Positions 1 through 8,889 are shown, counted from the stretch's first letter. The stretch: DNA of 23,852 nucleotides from an uncultured bacterium (GCA_903872555.1 CAIQLE010000072.1:1-23852), one strand, 5' to 3'. Made by a program: numbers and translations. The notes: generated from the letters alone by a model not told the origin.

Positions 1-480
1 AGCGATGTCGATATTCCGGTTCTGACGGATGTGATTGACGAGGATGCAGACTTCTTGTCAGCCAGCACTAAGCATACAAGCAATGCAAGCAGCAGCGCGC
101 CGCATGAATTATCCGCCTCTGCGCATGAACATCAACATGAGCATGAAGATGAGCATGAGCAAGCCGATCTGCAAGCCTCACTGGACGAGATGGCTGAGCA
201 GTTATCAGTTCGTCTGATTGCTGATTTGTCCTTGCAAATACCGGTCTTGATTGAACTGGCCTTGCGCGAACACTTGCCGCAGGCCATGGGCGCAAGATTG
301 CAGGCAGAAATCATGAGTGCGATGACGAATATGCTGCCGACTGCTGCTCAAAACGCTGCGGCGGAACTTTCTACTCATCTGGCTTACGAAGTGGGCGGAT
401 TGCTGGAAGAGCGCATGCAAGAAGAAGTGCGGCGCGCGGTCGCGGAGCAAATTGCAGAACTGACCCAAGCACAATCCTGA
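1..480 (+). CDS. DUF2486-like protein, 5'-truncated by the window edge
   Basis: The reading frame is open from base 1 and ends with TGA at 478-480, so the true start lies outside the window. The first visible residues read SDVDIPVLTDVIDEDADF. An 'IP(V/T)LTDV' stretch near the N-terminus is what I associate with the DUF2486 proteins of Burkholderiales. A low-complexity part follows (Ser/Ala/His-rich, then His-Glu repeats at 124-162). After that comes an amphipathic, Ala/Leu/Glu-rich helical region, roughly the last 100 residues, without membrane segments or a catalytic motif. The function is unknown. An in-frame GTG at 31 is a less likely start because the conserved-looking stretch lies before it. 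The coding call is firm; the family name is a recollection of pattern, not a search result. Confidence 0.7.
   Translation, partial: SDVDIPVLTDVIDEDADFLSASTKHTSNASSSAPHELSASAHEHQHEHEDEHEQADLQASLDEMAEQLSVRLIADLSLQIPVLIELALREHLPQAMGARLQAEIMSAMTNMLPTAAQNAAAELSTHLAYEVGGLLEERMQEEVRRAVAEQIAELTQAQS
124..162 (+). repeat. Hexanucleotide (CATGAR-type) repeat coding for His-Glu dipeptides
   Basis: In the reading frame of the first gene the codons alternate cat-gaa/cat-caa/cat-gag/cat-gaa and so on, giving HEHQHEHEDEHEQ. The 6-nt unit is imperfect, with substitutions mostly at third positions. The stretch could bind metal ions, or may simply be a product of slippage; the sequence does not decide between these. 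Confidence 0.75.
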
Positions 481-537
481 AGCCCATTGACGGTGATGTT
501 CCGGTAGCCGTCACACTCATACAGGATCACATACGCA

Positions 538-1800
538 ATGAAAGTCATCGTCCTTGGTGCCGGTATCGTAGGTACCGCCTCCGCCTGGTTCCTGCAAAAG
601 GCAGGTCATGAAGTTACTGTCATCGAACGCCAGCCCGGCGCCGCACTCGAAACCAGCTTTGCTAATGGCGGCCAGATTTCCGTCTCTCACGCCGAACCCT
701 GGGCCAACCCCTCTGCCCCCTTGAAATTACTGAAATGGCTGGGACGCGAGGATGCTCCCTTGCTGTTTCGCCTGCGCGCCGAATGGCTGCAATGGCGCTG
801 GGGCATGGCTTTCCTGCGTGAGTGCACGGCCGCACGCACGGCAGAAAATATCCGTCAGATTGTGTCCATGGCTGAATACAGCCGTCTGACTTTGCAGTCC
901 ATACGGGCAGAGACCGGTATCCAATACGATGCCGAGACACGCGGCATACTGCATTTTTATACGGATGAAGCTGAATTCCGTCAGTCCATGCCGGCGGCCA
1001 GACTGATGCGTGAACTCGGTTGTCCGCGCCATACCGTGACGGCAAATGATGTCGTCAAAATAGAACCGGCACTGGCTGCCATACGCCATCGCATTGTCGG
1101 CGGCGATTTCACTGCGACCGATGAATCGGGCGATATCTATAAATTCACGACGGGTCTGGCCAGGCTGTCTGCCAATGCCGGTGTCGATTTCCGTTTCAAC
1201 ACCACCGTCACCCGCCTCTTGCATGAAGGCACGGGTGCTGCGGCGCGCATCACGGGAGTGGAAGTGATTGATGGTGAAGGACGCCATCAGCTGCTACAGG
1301 CCGACCATTTCGTACTGTCCATGGGCAGTTTTTCTGCCGCACTCGTCAAACCACTCGGCATCAGCCTCATGCTATATCCTGGCAAAGGCTATTCAGCCAC
1401 GTATCAAGTCACCGATCCTGCGCGCGCGCCTCAGGTATCGCTGACTGATGACGGCCATAAGCTGGTGATCTCGCGTCTGGGTGATCGACTGCGGGTGGCG
1501 GGTACTTGTGAGATCAATGGCTATACACGCGAACTCAATACCACGCGCTGTGAAGCCATCACGCGCCGCACACGCGAACTTTTCCCGGATGCCTGTGATT
1601 ACGAGCATCCAGTGTACTGGGCTGGCCTGCGTCCGCTGACGCCGTCGAATGTGCCCTACATAGGCAGAACGGCTTACGCCAATCTCTTCCTGAATACCGG
1701 CCACGGTACGCTGGGGTGGACCATGGGCTGCGGTTCTGGACGGGCTATTGCCGAGATCGTCTCAGGCCGCCGTCCCGAGCTGGACTTTGCATTTACATAG
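538..1800 (+). CDS. dadA: D-amino acid dehydrogenase, FAD-dependent small subunit
   Basis: 420 residues, close to the usual 410-435 for DadA. The N-terminus has the dinucleotide-binding motif VIVLGAGIVGTASAWFLQ (residues 3-20), followed by an acidic strand end (VTVIER). The C-terminus has the DAO-type sequence GLRPLTPSNVPYIG and then NTGHGTLGWTMGCGSG, both characteristic of DadA. The family oxidises D-amino acids such as D-alanine to 2-oxo acids and ammonia, passing electrons to the respiratory chain at the inner face of the membrane. The start ATG at 538 sits 11 nt after an AGGA (523-526), a slightly long spacing, and leaves the FAD motif at the proper distance from the N-terminus. An amino-acid binding protein gene follows in the same direction after 85 nt, which fits amino-acid uptake and use. 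Confidence 0.93.
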   Translation: MKVIVLGAGIVGTASAWFLQKAGHEVTVIERQPGAALETSFANGGQISVSHAEPWANPSAPLKLLKWLGREDAPLLFRLRAEWLQWRWGMAFLRECTAARTAENIRQIVSMAEYSRLTLQSIRAETGIQYDAETRGILHFYTDEAEFRQSMPAARLMRELGCPRHTVTANDVVKIEPALAAIRHRIVGGDFTATDESGDIYKFTTGLARLSANAGVDFRFNTTVTRLLHEGTGAAARITGVEVIDGEGRHQLLQADHFVLSMGSFSAALVKPLGISLMLYPGKGYSATYQVTDPARAPQVSLTDDGHKLVISRLGDRLRVAGTCEINGYTRELNTTRCEAITRRTRELFPDACDYEHPVYWAGLRPLTPSNVPYIGRTAYANLFLNTGHGTLGWTMGCGSGRAIAEIVSGRRPELDFAFT

Positions 1801-1808
1801 ATTGCGTA

Positions 1809-1834
1809 GCAGACGGCTTTGGTTTACCGTCTGC
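1809..1834 (+). terminator. Hairpin between dadA and the binding-protein gene, possible weak terminator
   Basis: GCAGACGG (1809-1816) pairs perfectly with CCGTCTGC (1827-1834) over a 10-nt loop, 8 nt after the dadA stop codon. No run of T follows, so it would be a weak intrinsic terminator at best. It may instead stabilise the 3' end of the dadA message or reduce readthrough into the next gene. Confidence 0.35.
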
Positions 1835-1885
1835 CAAGTTGATATTTGCACCCCTTTATCTGAACAGCTAATCAGGAGACTCTGC

Positions 1886-3028
1886 ATGCGCTTCAAGCCC
1901 CACACCCCAGCCCTTATGATTCTGCTGCTGGCTGCAGCCACTCAGGCCGGCGCACAGGAACAGATCGTCAAGATCGGTCATGTCGCCCCGCTCTCCGGTC
2001 AGATTGCTCATCTGGGTAAAGACAATGAAAATGGCGCACGCATGGCGATCGATGTACTGAACGCCAAAGGCGTTACTCTGGGCGGCAAGAAAGTGAAATT
2101 TGTTTTACTCACTGAAGATGATGCGGCCAACCCTCAGCAAGCCACTGCCGCTGCGCAAAAACTGGCGGATGCCAAGGTAAACGGTGTAATCGGCCACCTG
2201 AACTCAGGCACCACCATACCGGCTTCCAAGATTTATAACGATAACGGCATTCCACAAATCACGCCCTCGTCCACCAATCCTAAGTACACGCTGCAGGGTT
2301 ACAAAGGTGCGTTCAGAGTGGTGGCGAATGATGCTCAGCTGGGTGGTGCCTTAGGTCGTTATGCTGCTGCGACGATCAAGGCCAAAAACATTGCCATCAT
2401 TGATGACCGTACCGCCTATGGTCAGGGTGTGGCCGATGAATTTGCCAAAGCCGCCAAGGCTGCCGGCATTACCATCGTTGGCCGTCAGTACACGAATGAC
2501 AAAGCGACGGATTTCAATGCCATCCTCACCGCTATCAAAGGAAAAAATCCTGATCTGATTTTCTTCGGTGGCATGGATGCCGTGGCCGGTCCTATGCTGC
2601 GTCAGATGAAGCAGCTCGGTATCAATACAAAATTGATGGGCGGTGATGGCATCTGTAACGAACAATTGCCTGCACTGGCAGGTGAGGGCATGAGCGATGG
2701 ACAAGTGGTGTGTGCCGAGGCCGGTGGTGTGGAAGAAAGTCAAAAGAAAGGTCTGGAAACCTTCCACTCGGATTACAAAAAGAAATTCGGTGCCGAGGTA
2801 AAAATTTATGCGCCTTATGTCTACGATGCCGTGATGGTGATGGCCGAAGCCATGAAGAAAGCCAACTCGGCAGAGCCTGCAAAATATCTGCCTGAACTGG
2901 CGAAGATCAATTATCAGGGCGTGACAGGCACGATTGCATTTGATCAGCACGGTGACATTAAAAATGGCACGCTCACGCTGTATACCTTTAAGGGTGGCAA
3001 ACGTTCACAGATCGCTGTGACGAAATAA
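1886..3028 (+). CDS. Branched-chain amino-acid ABC transporter, periplasmic binding protein
   Basis: 380 residues from the ATG at 1886, which has a good Shine-Dalgarno (AGGAGA, 1874-1879). The frame stays open further upstream, but only this start gives a proper signal peptide: MRFK, a hydrophobic core (ALMILLLAAATQ), then AGA-QE as the likely signal peptidase I site. The mature part begins IVKIGHVAPLSGQIAHLGKD, the hallmark of LivJ/LivK-type proteins (type I periplasmic-binding fold), and length and layout fit that family. It would capture leucine, isoleucine, valine or related ligands in the periplasm and deliver them to a LivHMGF permease. No permease or ATPase genes are in the window, so the partner must be encoded elsewhere. 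The precise ligand cannot be read from the sequence. A strong two-way terminator closes the gene. Confidence 0.93.
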   Translation: MRFKPHTPALMILLLAAATQAGAQEQIVKIGHVAPLSGQIAHLGKDNENGARMAIDVLNAKGVTLGGKKVKFVLLTEDDAANPQQATAAAQKLADAKVNGVIGHLNSGTTIPASKIYNDNGIPQITPSSTNPKYTLQGYKGAFRVVANDAQLGGALGRYAAATIKAKNIAIIDDRTAYGQGVADEFAKAAKAAGITIVGRQYTNDKATDFNAILTAIKGKNPDLIFFGGMDAVAGPMLRQMKQLGINTKLMGGDGICNEQLPALAGEGMSDGQVVCAEAGGVEESQKKGLETFHSDYKKKFGAEVKIYAPYVYDAVMVMAEAMKKANSAEPAKYLPELAKINYQGVTGTIAFDQHGDIKNGTLTLYTFKGGKRSQIAVTK

Positions 3029-3065
3029 GCTGCTGAATTGGACATGGGGCGCTGCATGGCCCCAT

Positions 3066-3095
3066 AAAAAAAGCGCTCTTGAAGAGCGCTTTTTT
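3066..3095. terminator. Bidirectional rho-independent terminator
   Basis: AGCGCTC (3072-3078) pairs with GAGCGCT (3084-3090) over a short TTGAA loop. The stem is flanked by A6 (3066-3071) on one side and T5 (3091-3095) on the other, so it acts as a terminator in both directions. It lies between the convergent binding-protein gene (ends 3028) and cytochrome c gene (ends 3125) and can serve both. Confidence 0.9.
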
Positions 3096-3124
3096 ATTCA
3101 CTGCATTGACTGCCTGAGACTGAA

Positions 3125-3433
3125 TTACTTCAGTGACAGAACCCAGTGTGCCAGGGTCTTGGCTTCGGCTTCTGAAACCTGTGGGTTTGCAGGCATAGGG
3201 ATAGCACCCCAGACGCCGCTGCCGCCTTTGAGAATTTTTGTGGCCAGCTTGGCTTCAGCAGTTTTGTCGCCTTTGTATTTAGCAGCGACATCTTTGTATG
3301 CAGGGCCCACCAGTTTCGATTCAACCGCGTGGCAAGCCAGGCAGTTTTTTTCTTTTGCCAGCTGCTCGTTAGCGAATGCTGCCTGAGACATCAGAGCGCC
3401 AACGGCGAGTACTGCAACCAGAATACGGTTCAT
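3125..3433 (-). CDS. Small periplasmic class I cytochrome c (c551/c552 type)
   Basis: 102 residues from the ATG at 3433. A signal peptide is visible ([21 protein letters not shown], cut before NEQ). The haem attachment motif CLACH is at residues 31-35, and Met80 in the sequence GAIPMPANP is the expected sixth haem ligand. Size and layout are those of the c-type electron carriers of the c551/c8 family that shuttle electrons in the periplasm to terminal oxidases or nitrite reductase. I chose the start because GGAG lies 6 nt before it and because it gives a normal signal peptide. A second ATG 12 nt upstream (3445) has no comparable site, and the open frame running up to 3685 has no coding character. 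The gene appears to be a single unit, ending in the two-way terminator shared with the convergent gene. Confidence 0.93.
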   Translation of the reverse strand: MNRILVAVLAVGALMSQAAFANEQLAKEKNCLACHAVESKLVGPAYKDVAAKYKGDKTAEAKLATKILKGGSGVWGAIPMPANPQVSEAEAKTLAHWVLSLK

Positions 3434-3554
3434 ATTATTCTCCATTAAAAATTTACCGCAGGATTTTAACCTGTTTTCGTCATCCTGCTGAATCGACAAA
3501 CTATCACCATCAGAGTGCAAGGCCAGAAGGCACTTACACGCCATTACACATCTA

Positions 3555-5228
3555 TTAATCCGTGACAGCACCACGACTGGCTGAAGATGCCAATTTAGCA
3601 AACTTCGCCAGCACACCACGGGTATAGCGTGACTTAGGCGGCTGCCAGGCTGCACGGCGACGTGCGATCTCTTCATCCGGCACATTCAGTTGTATCAGCA
3701 GCTGATGCGCATCGATGGTCACCGAATCACCCTCTTGCACCAGCGCGATGGTGCCGCCGGCAATCGCTTCAGGCGACACGTGACCCACCACCATGCCCCA
3801 GGTACCGCCTGAGAAACGTCCATCCGTCACCAGTCCCACCGACTCGCCCAGACCTTTGCCGATCAGGGCCGAAGTCGGTGCCAGCATTTCCGGCATACCA
3901 GGACCGCCCTTAGGGCCGAGGTAACGCATCACCAGCACATCACCAGCCTTGATTTTGTCAGACAGGATAGCTTCCATGGCTGAGGGTTCATCATCGAATA
4001 CGCGTGCCGGACCGGTAATGACCGGATTTTTCAGGCCGGTGATTTTGGCGACACAACCCTCAGGCGAGAGATTGCCTTTCAGGATAGCCAGATGGCCTTC
4101 TTTGTAGAGCGCATTCTCGATAGGCATGATCACATTCTGGTCAGCACGCGGCTGGTCAGGCACATGAGCCAGCTCTTCTGCAATCGTCTTGCCGGTGATG
4201 GTGATGCAATCGCCATGCAATAAACCTGCGTTGAGCAAAATCTTCATGACTTGCGGAATGCCGCCTGCTGCATGCAGATCGGTCGCCACATACTCACCCG
4301 AAGGTTTCAGGTTACAGATCACAGGCACTTTTTTGCGCATGCGTTCGTAATCATCAATCGTCCATTCCACTTCAGCGGCATGCGCAATGGCCAGGAAGTG
4401 CAGCACTGCATTGGTGGAGCCACCGGTGGCCATAATCACGGCGACGGCGTTTTCTATGGAACGGCGGGTAATGATGTCGCGCGGCCTGAGGTTACGCTTG
4501 ACGGCTTCAACCAGCACGCGGGCGGACTCGGCTGCCGAAACGGTCTTTTCTTCATCCGGATTGGCCATCGTGGACGAGTACATCAGGGACATGCCGAGTG
4601 CTTCGAAAGAAGAAGACATGGTGTTGGCGGTATACATGCCGCCGCAGGAACCGGTCGAGGGACAGGCATTCCGTTCTATGCCTTCAAAATCTTCATCCGA
4701 CATTTTGCCGGCTGTGAACTGACCCACAGCTTCAAAGGCCGACACAATGGTCAGGTCCTTGCCCTTCCAGTTGCCCGGCTTGATGGTGCCGCCATAGACA
4801 TAGATGCCCGGCACATTGGTACGTGCCAGCGCGATCATCCCGCCCGGCATATTTTTATCGCAGCCACCAATCACGACACAGCCATCGAGCCACTGGCCCT
4901 GTACACAGGTCTCTATGCAATCAGCAATCACTTCGCGTGAAATCAGTGAATATTTCATGCCCTCGGTGCCCATGGACATGCCATCGGAAATCGTCGGCGT
5001 ACCAAAGACCTGAGGATTGGCGCCCGCCTCGGTGGTGGCGGCGATCGCTGCATCAGCCAGCTTTTGCAGGCCTGAATTACAGGGCGTGATGGTCGAATGA
5101 CCATTCGCAATGCCAATCATGGCCTTGTCGAAATCATTTTTTTTGTAACCCATTGCGTAATACATCGCGCGATTCGGGCTGCGTGCCACCCCTTGGGTGA
5201 TGTGTTTCGAGCGTTCGTTGGCTGCCAT
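3555..5228 (-). CDS. ilvD: Dihydroxy-acid dehydratase
   Basis: 557 residues, start ATG at 5228 with GGAGATCGC before it. The enzyme removes water from 2,3-dihydroxy-isovalerate and 2,3-dihydroxy-3-methylvalerate, the third step of valine and isoleucine synthesis, in the cytoplasm. Three conserved cysteines that hold the Fe-S cluster are visible: Cys50 (TPCNSG), Cys123 ([10 protein letters not shown]) and Cys195 ([16 protein letters not shown]). Asp124-Lys125 follow Cys123 (magnesium and carbamylated-lysine region), and the catalytic serine lies in [10 protein letters not shown] near the C-terminus. The length, and the absence of the longer form typical of E. coli (616 residues), place it with the shorter class that has been shown in other organisms to carry a [2Fe-2S] cluster; for this protein that is inference. 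A TTGACA box at 5290-5295 on the minus strand could be its -35, but the matching -10 is poor. Confidence 0.97.
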   Translation of the reverse strand: MAANERSKHITQGVARSPNRAMYYAMGYKKNDFDKAMIGIANGHSTITPCNSGLQKLADAAIAATTEAGANPQVFGTPTISDGMSMGTEGMKYSLISREVIADCIETCVQGQWLDGCVVIGGCDKNMPGGMIALARTNVPGIYVYGGTIKPGNWKGKDLTIVSAFEAVGQFTAGKMSDEDFEGIERNACPSTGSCGGMYTANTMSSSFEALGMSLMYSSTMANPDEEKTVSAAESARVLVEAVKRNLRPRDIITRRSIENAVAVIMATGGSTNAVLHFLAIAHAAEVEWTIDDYERMRKKVPVICNLKPSGEYVATDLHAAGGIPQVMKILLNAGLLHGDCITITGKTIAEELAHVPDQPRADQNVIMPIENALYKEGHLAILKGNLSPEGCVAKITGLKNPVITGPARVFDDEPSAMEAILSDKIKAGDVLVMRYLGPKGGPGMPEMLAPTSALIGKGLGESVGLVTDGRFSGGTWGMVVGHVSPEAIAGGTIALVQEGDSVTIDAHQLLIQLNVPDEEIARRRAAWQPPKSRYTRGVLAKFAKLASSASRGAVTD

Positions 5229-5576
5229 GCGATCTCCGGTCTAGCTTGATTTACAGAAAGAGCGTAACGATGCCTTGCCGGCAAATATCTGTCAATTCAA
5301 AGCGCAAGGTGCTTGAGCATTCATCCTGAATCTGGCTCAAACGCCTTTGCGTCAGCTTAAAGACTGGCTTAACCAGCAGCCCCATAGCGACGGGCAGTGG
5401 CGGCGCGCTTATGCCACAATTCGTGTCGAACTTGAAACGTCCGGAGAAAAACGCCGGATGCCACAGAAACCAGATCCGCTGGCGGATCACTGTCGGTCAG
5501 GCTGCTGCCCAGCGCTAGCGACACGAGCGCCCCTTTACAGCCAGCCCGTGACTATCTGATGCGAGAGACAAGCCCT
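5229..5576. other. Spacer between divergent ilvD and lgt, no convincing gene
   Basis: About 350 nt lies between the two divergent start codons. It must contain the promoters for both genes. A TTGACA (minus strand, 5290-5295) is the best -35 candidate for ilvD. On the plus strand TATGCCACAAT around 5413-5423 could contain a -10 for lgt, without a clear -35. A 70-codon frame starting with TTG at 5347 ends in TGATG overlap with an upstream lgt start (5559), but its composition is unlike a protein and I do not call it. In many relatives I would expect a LysR-type regulator next to ilvD; none is present here. Confidence 0.5.
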
Positions 5577-6380
5577 ATGCTGATTCACCCCATGCCCGAC
5601 CCGATAGCCCTTGCGATTGGCCCCCTCAGCCTGCGCTGGTACGGCCTGATGTATCTGCTGGCCTTTGTGCTGTTCCTGCTGCTGGGCCGTGTGCGCTTAA
5701 AGCAGCCCCATATCGCGGTGGCCGGCTGGCGCAATGAAGATCTGGAAGACATGCTTTTTTATGGCGTGCTGGGCGTGGTCATCGGCGGCCGGCTGGGCGA
5801 AGTGCTGTTCTATCACCCTGACTATTATTTCGCGCATCCGAAAGAAATCATCGCCATCTGGCAGGGCGGCATGTCTTTCCATGGCGGTTTTCTGGGTGTC
5901 ATGGTGGCCATGGGGATCTGGGGCCACCTGCATCAAAGACGCCTGATGGATGTCATGGACCTGATTGCGCCGCTGGTGCCACTGGGTTATGCCGCCGGAC
6001 GCATAGGCAATTTCATCAACGCTGAACTGCCCGGCAGAGTCGCCGATGCCTCCCTGCCCTGGGCCATGATCTGGCCGAACGTGGATAACTTGCCGCGCCA
6101 TCCTTCACCGATTTATCAGGCTCTGGTAGATGGGGTCTTGTTGTTTATCGTGCTGTGGATTTACTCGCGCAAGCCGCGCCCTTATCTGGCCGTCAGCGGT
6201 GTGTTCGCTGCGGGTTATGGTTGCGCCCGCTTTTTCACTGAATACTTCCGCACTCCGGATTACGAAGTCATGCTGGGTGGCTGGACCATCTCTGCAGGAC
6301 AGCTGCTGTCGCTGCCTATGATCGTGGTCGGTGTGGTGCTGCTGGCTATCGCTTATAAGCGTGCGCCTGCTGCAGCGTAA
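5577..6380 (+). CDS. lgt: Phosphatidylglycerol-prolipoprotein diacylglyceryl transferase
   Basis: 267 residues from the ATG at 5577, which begins [21 protein letters not shown] as in other Lgt proteins. An ATG at 5559 would only add six residues not found in the family. Lgt moves the diacylglyceryl group of phosphatidylglycerol onto the lipobox cysteine of prolipoproteins, the first step of lipoprotein maturation in the inner membrane. Landmarks: His102 in SFHGGFLG, Arg142 and Asn145 in [10 protein letters not shown] (the counterparts of E. coli R143 and N146), RHPSPIYQ, and a second arginine region [16 protein letters not shown]. About seven membrane segments are visible. The stop is followed in frame by a Lys-rich stretch and a 12-nt repeat array (see there). 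matB follows 164 nt later and probably has its own promoter. Confidence 0.96.
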   Translation: MLIHPMPDPIALAIGPLSLRWYGLMYLLAFVLFLLLGRVRLKQPHIAVAGWRNEDLEDMLFYGVLGVVIGGRLGEVLFYHPDYYFAHPKEIIAIWQGGMSFHGGFLGVMVAMGIWGHLHQRRLMDVMDLIAPLVPLGYAAGRIGNFINAELPGRVADASLPWAMIWPNVDNLPRHPSPIYQALVDGVLLFIVLWIYSRKPRPYLAVSGVFAAGYGCARFFTEYFRTPDYEVMLGGWTISAGQLLSLPMIVVGVVLLAIAYKRAPAAA

Positions 6381-6389
6381 AAAATGAGC

Positions 6390-6497
6390 GCAAAAATCAC
6401 AGCAAAAATTACAACAAAATTCAGCGCCAAAAACAAGCGCAAAATACAGTACCTAAGTCAGTAACTAAGTCAGTAACTAAGTCAGCACCTGGCTCAG
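6390..6497 (+). repeat. Degenerate 12-nt tandem array, nine units, between lgt and matB
   Basis: 108 nt divide exactly into nine 12-nt units in one phase. Units 1-5 are A-rich (gcaaaaatcaca, gcaaaaattaca, acaaaattcagc, gccaaaaacaag, cgcaaaatacag). Units 6-9 are tacctaagtcag, taactaagtcag, taactaagtcag, cacctggctcag. Units 7 and 8 are identical. The phase matches the lgt reading frame: after the lgt stop (6378-6380) and one Lys codon, an in-frame ATG (6384) opens a 26-codon Lys-rich frame built from the first units, ending at TAA in unit 7. The rest of this 164-nt spacer is AT-rich and holds the unseen matB promoter. Confidence 0.8.
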
Positions 6498-6544
6498 CAA
6501 ATAAATCGCAAACATAAAACAACGATAAAAATCCAGACACGACC

Positions 6545-8062
6545 ATGAACGCTAATCTCTACTCACTGTTCCGTTCGCGCTTTCCGCAAGATCTTGATGA
6601 CTGCTGGCTGGAGACCGAGGATGCGCAGTATTACAGCTGGCGTGATCTGGAACGCGGCACCGCCAAGATCGCCAATCTGCTGACCAGTCTGAACTTGCCC
6701 GCAGGTTCACGCATCGCGGCACAAGTAGAGAAATCCCCCGAAGCCCTGATGCTGTATCTGGCGACGGTACGCGCAGGCTTTGTTTATCTGCCGCTGAACA
6801 CTGCCTATCAGTCTTCGGAAATGCGCTACTTCATTGAGGATGCTTCACCGGCTGTGGTGGTGTGCTCTCCGAAAAATTTTGGCTGGGTCACACAGATTGC
6901 TTTCAAGGCCGGTACACAGCATGTGTTCACCCTGGATGAAGCGCATGCAGGCCGCAACAGCGGTTCGCTCTTGTCACGCGCCGTACATCATGCTGACACC
7001 TTCGAGACGGTTCAGCGTGAGGGCGATGATCTGGCAGCGATTCTTTACACATCAGGCACGACGGGCCGCAGTAAAGGCGCGATGCTGACGCATCACAATC
7101 TCGCTTCCAACATACGCGTGCTGCATGAAGCATGGGAATGGCGCACAGGTGATGTCTTGCTGCATGCGCTGCCACTGTTTCATATTCATGGTTTGTTCGT
7201 CGCTGCCCATGGCGCGCTGATGAATGGCAGCAAAATGATTTTCCTGAATAAGTTCGACAGCAGCACCGTGATACGGCACCTGCCGCGCAGCACAGTCTTC
7301 ATGGGCGTGCCCACCTATTACGTCAGGCTCTTATCCGATCCTGCATTCACGCGCGATGTCTGTCAGCACATGCGTTTATTTGTGTCGGGCTCAGCACCCT
7401 TACTGGCTGAAACCTTCAGCGCTTTTATGCAGACCACAGGACATACCCTGCTCGAACGCTATGGCATGAGCGAGACCGCGATGCTGACCTCGAATCCCTA
7501 TGCTGGCAAGCGCAAGCTCGGCACTGTCGGTCCGGCCTTGCCCGGCGTGTCAGTGCGTGTCACCCGTTCGGATGGTCATGTCTGTGCGGTCGATGAGATT
7601 GGGGATATACAGGTTCGGGGGCCGAATGTTTTTAAAGGCTACTGGCAGATGCCGGAAAAAACGGCCGAAGAATTTACGGCGGATGGCTATTTCAAGACCG
7701 GCGATGTGGGGCAACTCGATAGCGAAGGCTATCTGTCTATTGTGGGACGCAGCAAGGACCTGATCATCTCCGGCGGCTACAACGTCTATCCAAAAGAAAT
7801 TGAATCCGTGATTGATGAGTTACCGGGCGTGCTTGAATCCGCAGTGATCGGCGTGCCGCATGCGGATTTTGGTGAAGCCGTAACCGCTGTGGTGGTATTG
7901 CGTCCGGGTGCGGAGCTGAATGAAGCGGGCATCATCCATGCACTGAAAAATCAGATCGCGAATTTCAAAGTGCCGAAACGCGTTCATGTAATCAGCGAAC
8001 TGCCGCGCAACACCATGGGCAAGGTACAAAAAAATAATTTGCGCGATCAGTTTGGCAAATAA
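6545..8062 (+). CDS. matB: Malonyl-CoA synthetase (malonate-CoA ligase), acyl-CoA synthetase family
   Basis: 505 residues, the usual size for MatB. The order of motifs is that of ANL adenylating enzymes: the phosphate loop YTSGTTGRSKGAML (from residue 168), YGMSETAM (from 306), the hinge and Gly-rich core GRSKDLIISGGYNVYPKEIE, and the catalytic lysine Lys493 in PRNTMGKVQK. The sequences around them (AAQVEKSPEALMLYLATVRAG, VYLPLNTAY, HALPLFHIHGLFVA, FVSGSAPLLAETF) are those I recognise from rhizobial and betaproteobacterial MatB. It would convert malonate, ATP and CoA to malonyl-CoA in the cytoplasm. No malonate decarboxylase or transporter lies next to it, so its metabolic partner is elsewhere. 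The start at 6545 has no clear Shine-Dalgarno. It converges on the TauE/SafE gene with 10 nt between stops and no visible terminator. Confidence 0.9.
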   Translation: MNANLYSLFRSRFPQDLDDCWLETEDAQYYSWRDLERGTAKIANLLTSLNLPAGSRIAAQVEKSPEALMLYLATVRAGFVYLPLNTAYQSSEMRYFIEDASPAVVVCSPKNFGWVTQIAFKAGTQHVFTLDEAHAGRNSGSLLSRAVHHADTFETVQREGDDLAAILYTSGTTGRSKGAMLTHHNLASNIRVLHEAWEWRTGDVLLHALPLFHIHGLFVAAHGALMNGSKMIFLNKFDSSTVIRHLPRSTVFMGVPTYYVRLLSDPAFTRDVCQHMRLFVSGSAPLLAETFSAFMQTTGHTLLERYGMSETAMLTSNPYAGKRKLGTVGPALPGVSVRVTRSDGHVCAVDEIGDIQVRGPNVFKGYWQMPEKTAEEFTADGYFKTGDVGQLDSEGYLSIVGRSKDLIISGGYNVYPKEIESVIDELPGVLESAVIGVPHADFGEAVTAVVVLRPGAELNEAGIIHALKNQIANFKVPKRVHVISELPRNTMGKVQKNNLRDQFGK

Positions 8063-8072
8063 AAAAACGTAA

Positions 8073-8876
8073 CTAGCGCAATGCCTTGTAGAGCATATAG
8101 GCCGCTATTGCATACAAAAGGCCTGCAAATATTTTCTTCAGACTTTTTACCGGCAAGGCATGCGCCAGCTTAGCGCCCAGCGGTGCAGTCAGCACACTGG
8201 CCAGAGAAATCACCAGCAGTGCAGGCAGGTAAATAAAACCTAACGAACCGGCAGGTAAGTCCGGTTCGCGCAGGCCGAAATAAATATTCGATAGCGTGCC
8301 GGCAAAGGCAATCGGAAAACCCAGCGCTGCACTGGTGGCAACGGCATTCTGAATCCTGACGTTGCACCAGGTCATAAAGGGCACGGAAATAAAGCCACCG
8401 CCCGCACCCACTAAACCAGCCAGCACGCCAGTCAGCACACCCATCCCCAGCATACCGGGCGCCTTGGGCAAGTCGCGTACGGTGGCAGGTTTTATATCGA
8501 TCAGCATTTGCGTCGCAGAGAAACTGACGAAGACAGCGAAGAACAAAGCCAGCCCCTGTGAAGGCAATACGGAGCCTATCCACGGTCCTATCCAGGAACC
8601 GATCAGAATCCCGGGCGCCAGCAATTTCACCACCGGCCACAGCACCGCACCGCGCTGATGATGCGCCCGCACTGATGAGAGCGAGGTGAACATGATGGTC
8701 GAGAGCGACGTGGCAATCGCTGCATGCACAATCAATGCGGGCGGAAAATGGCTCATGCCCAGCAAGAAGGTCAGAAAAGGCACCATCAGCATGCCACCGC
8801 CTATACCCAGCAAACCGGCAGCAAAACCGGTGAAGGTTCCGAGCAGCAGGAAAGCGGCGATCAGTTGAATATCCAT
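8073..8876 (-). CDS. TauE/SafE-family membrane permease (DUF81)
   Basis: 267 residues, nearly all hydrophobic, with about eight membrane segments. The two-repeat layout of the TauE/SafE family is clear: FTGFAAGLLGIGGGMLMVPFL near the N-terminus and a second copy, LTGVLAGLVGAGGGFISVPF, after about 150 residues. Members export or import small sulfur-containing or organic anions such as sulfite and sulfoacetate; the substrate here is unknown. The start ATG at 8876 has AAGG 7 nt upstream. The EVE-domain gene ends 13 nt before, on the same strand, so the two are probably co-transcribed. They share no obvious biochemical role. Confidence 0.92.
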   Translation of the reverse strand: MDIQLIAAFLLLGTFTGFAAGLLGIGGGMLMVPFLTFLLGMSHFPPALIVHAAIATSLSTIMFTSLSSVRAHHQRGAVLWPVVKLLAPGILIGSWIGPWIGSVLPSQGLALFFAVFVSFSATQMLIDIKPATVRDLPKAPGMLGMGVLTGVLAGLVGAGGGFISVPFMTWCNVRIQNAVATSAALGFPIAFAGTLSNIYFGLREPDLPAGSLGFIYLPALLVISLASVLTAPLGAKLAHALPVKSLKKIFAGLLYAIAAYMLYKALR

Positions 8877-8889
8877 GCCGCGACCTTGA

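Noticed and set aside
3434..3685. N-terminal extension of the cytochrome c frame
   Set aside because: The open frame continues, but a clear signal peptide and ribosome binding site place the start at 3433.
4251..4940. 229-codon plus-strand frame opposite ilvD
   Set aside because: It is the His/Gly-rich antisense shadow of a strongly conserved gene and has no start signals.
5347..5559. 70-codon frame ending in TGATG with the upstream lgt start
   Set aside because: It needs a TTG start, has no ribosome binding site, its product has no protein-like pattern, and the better lgt start is 5577.
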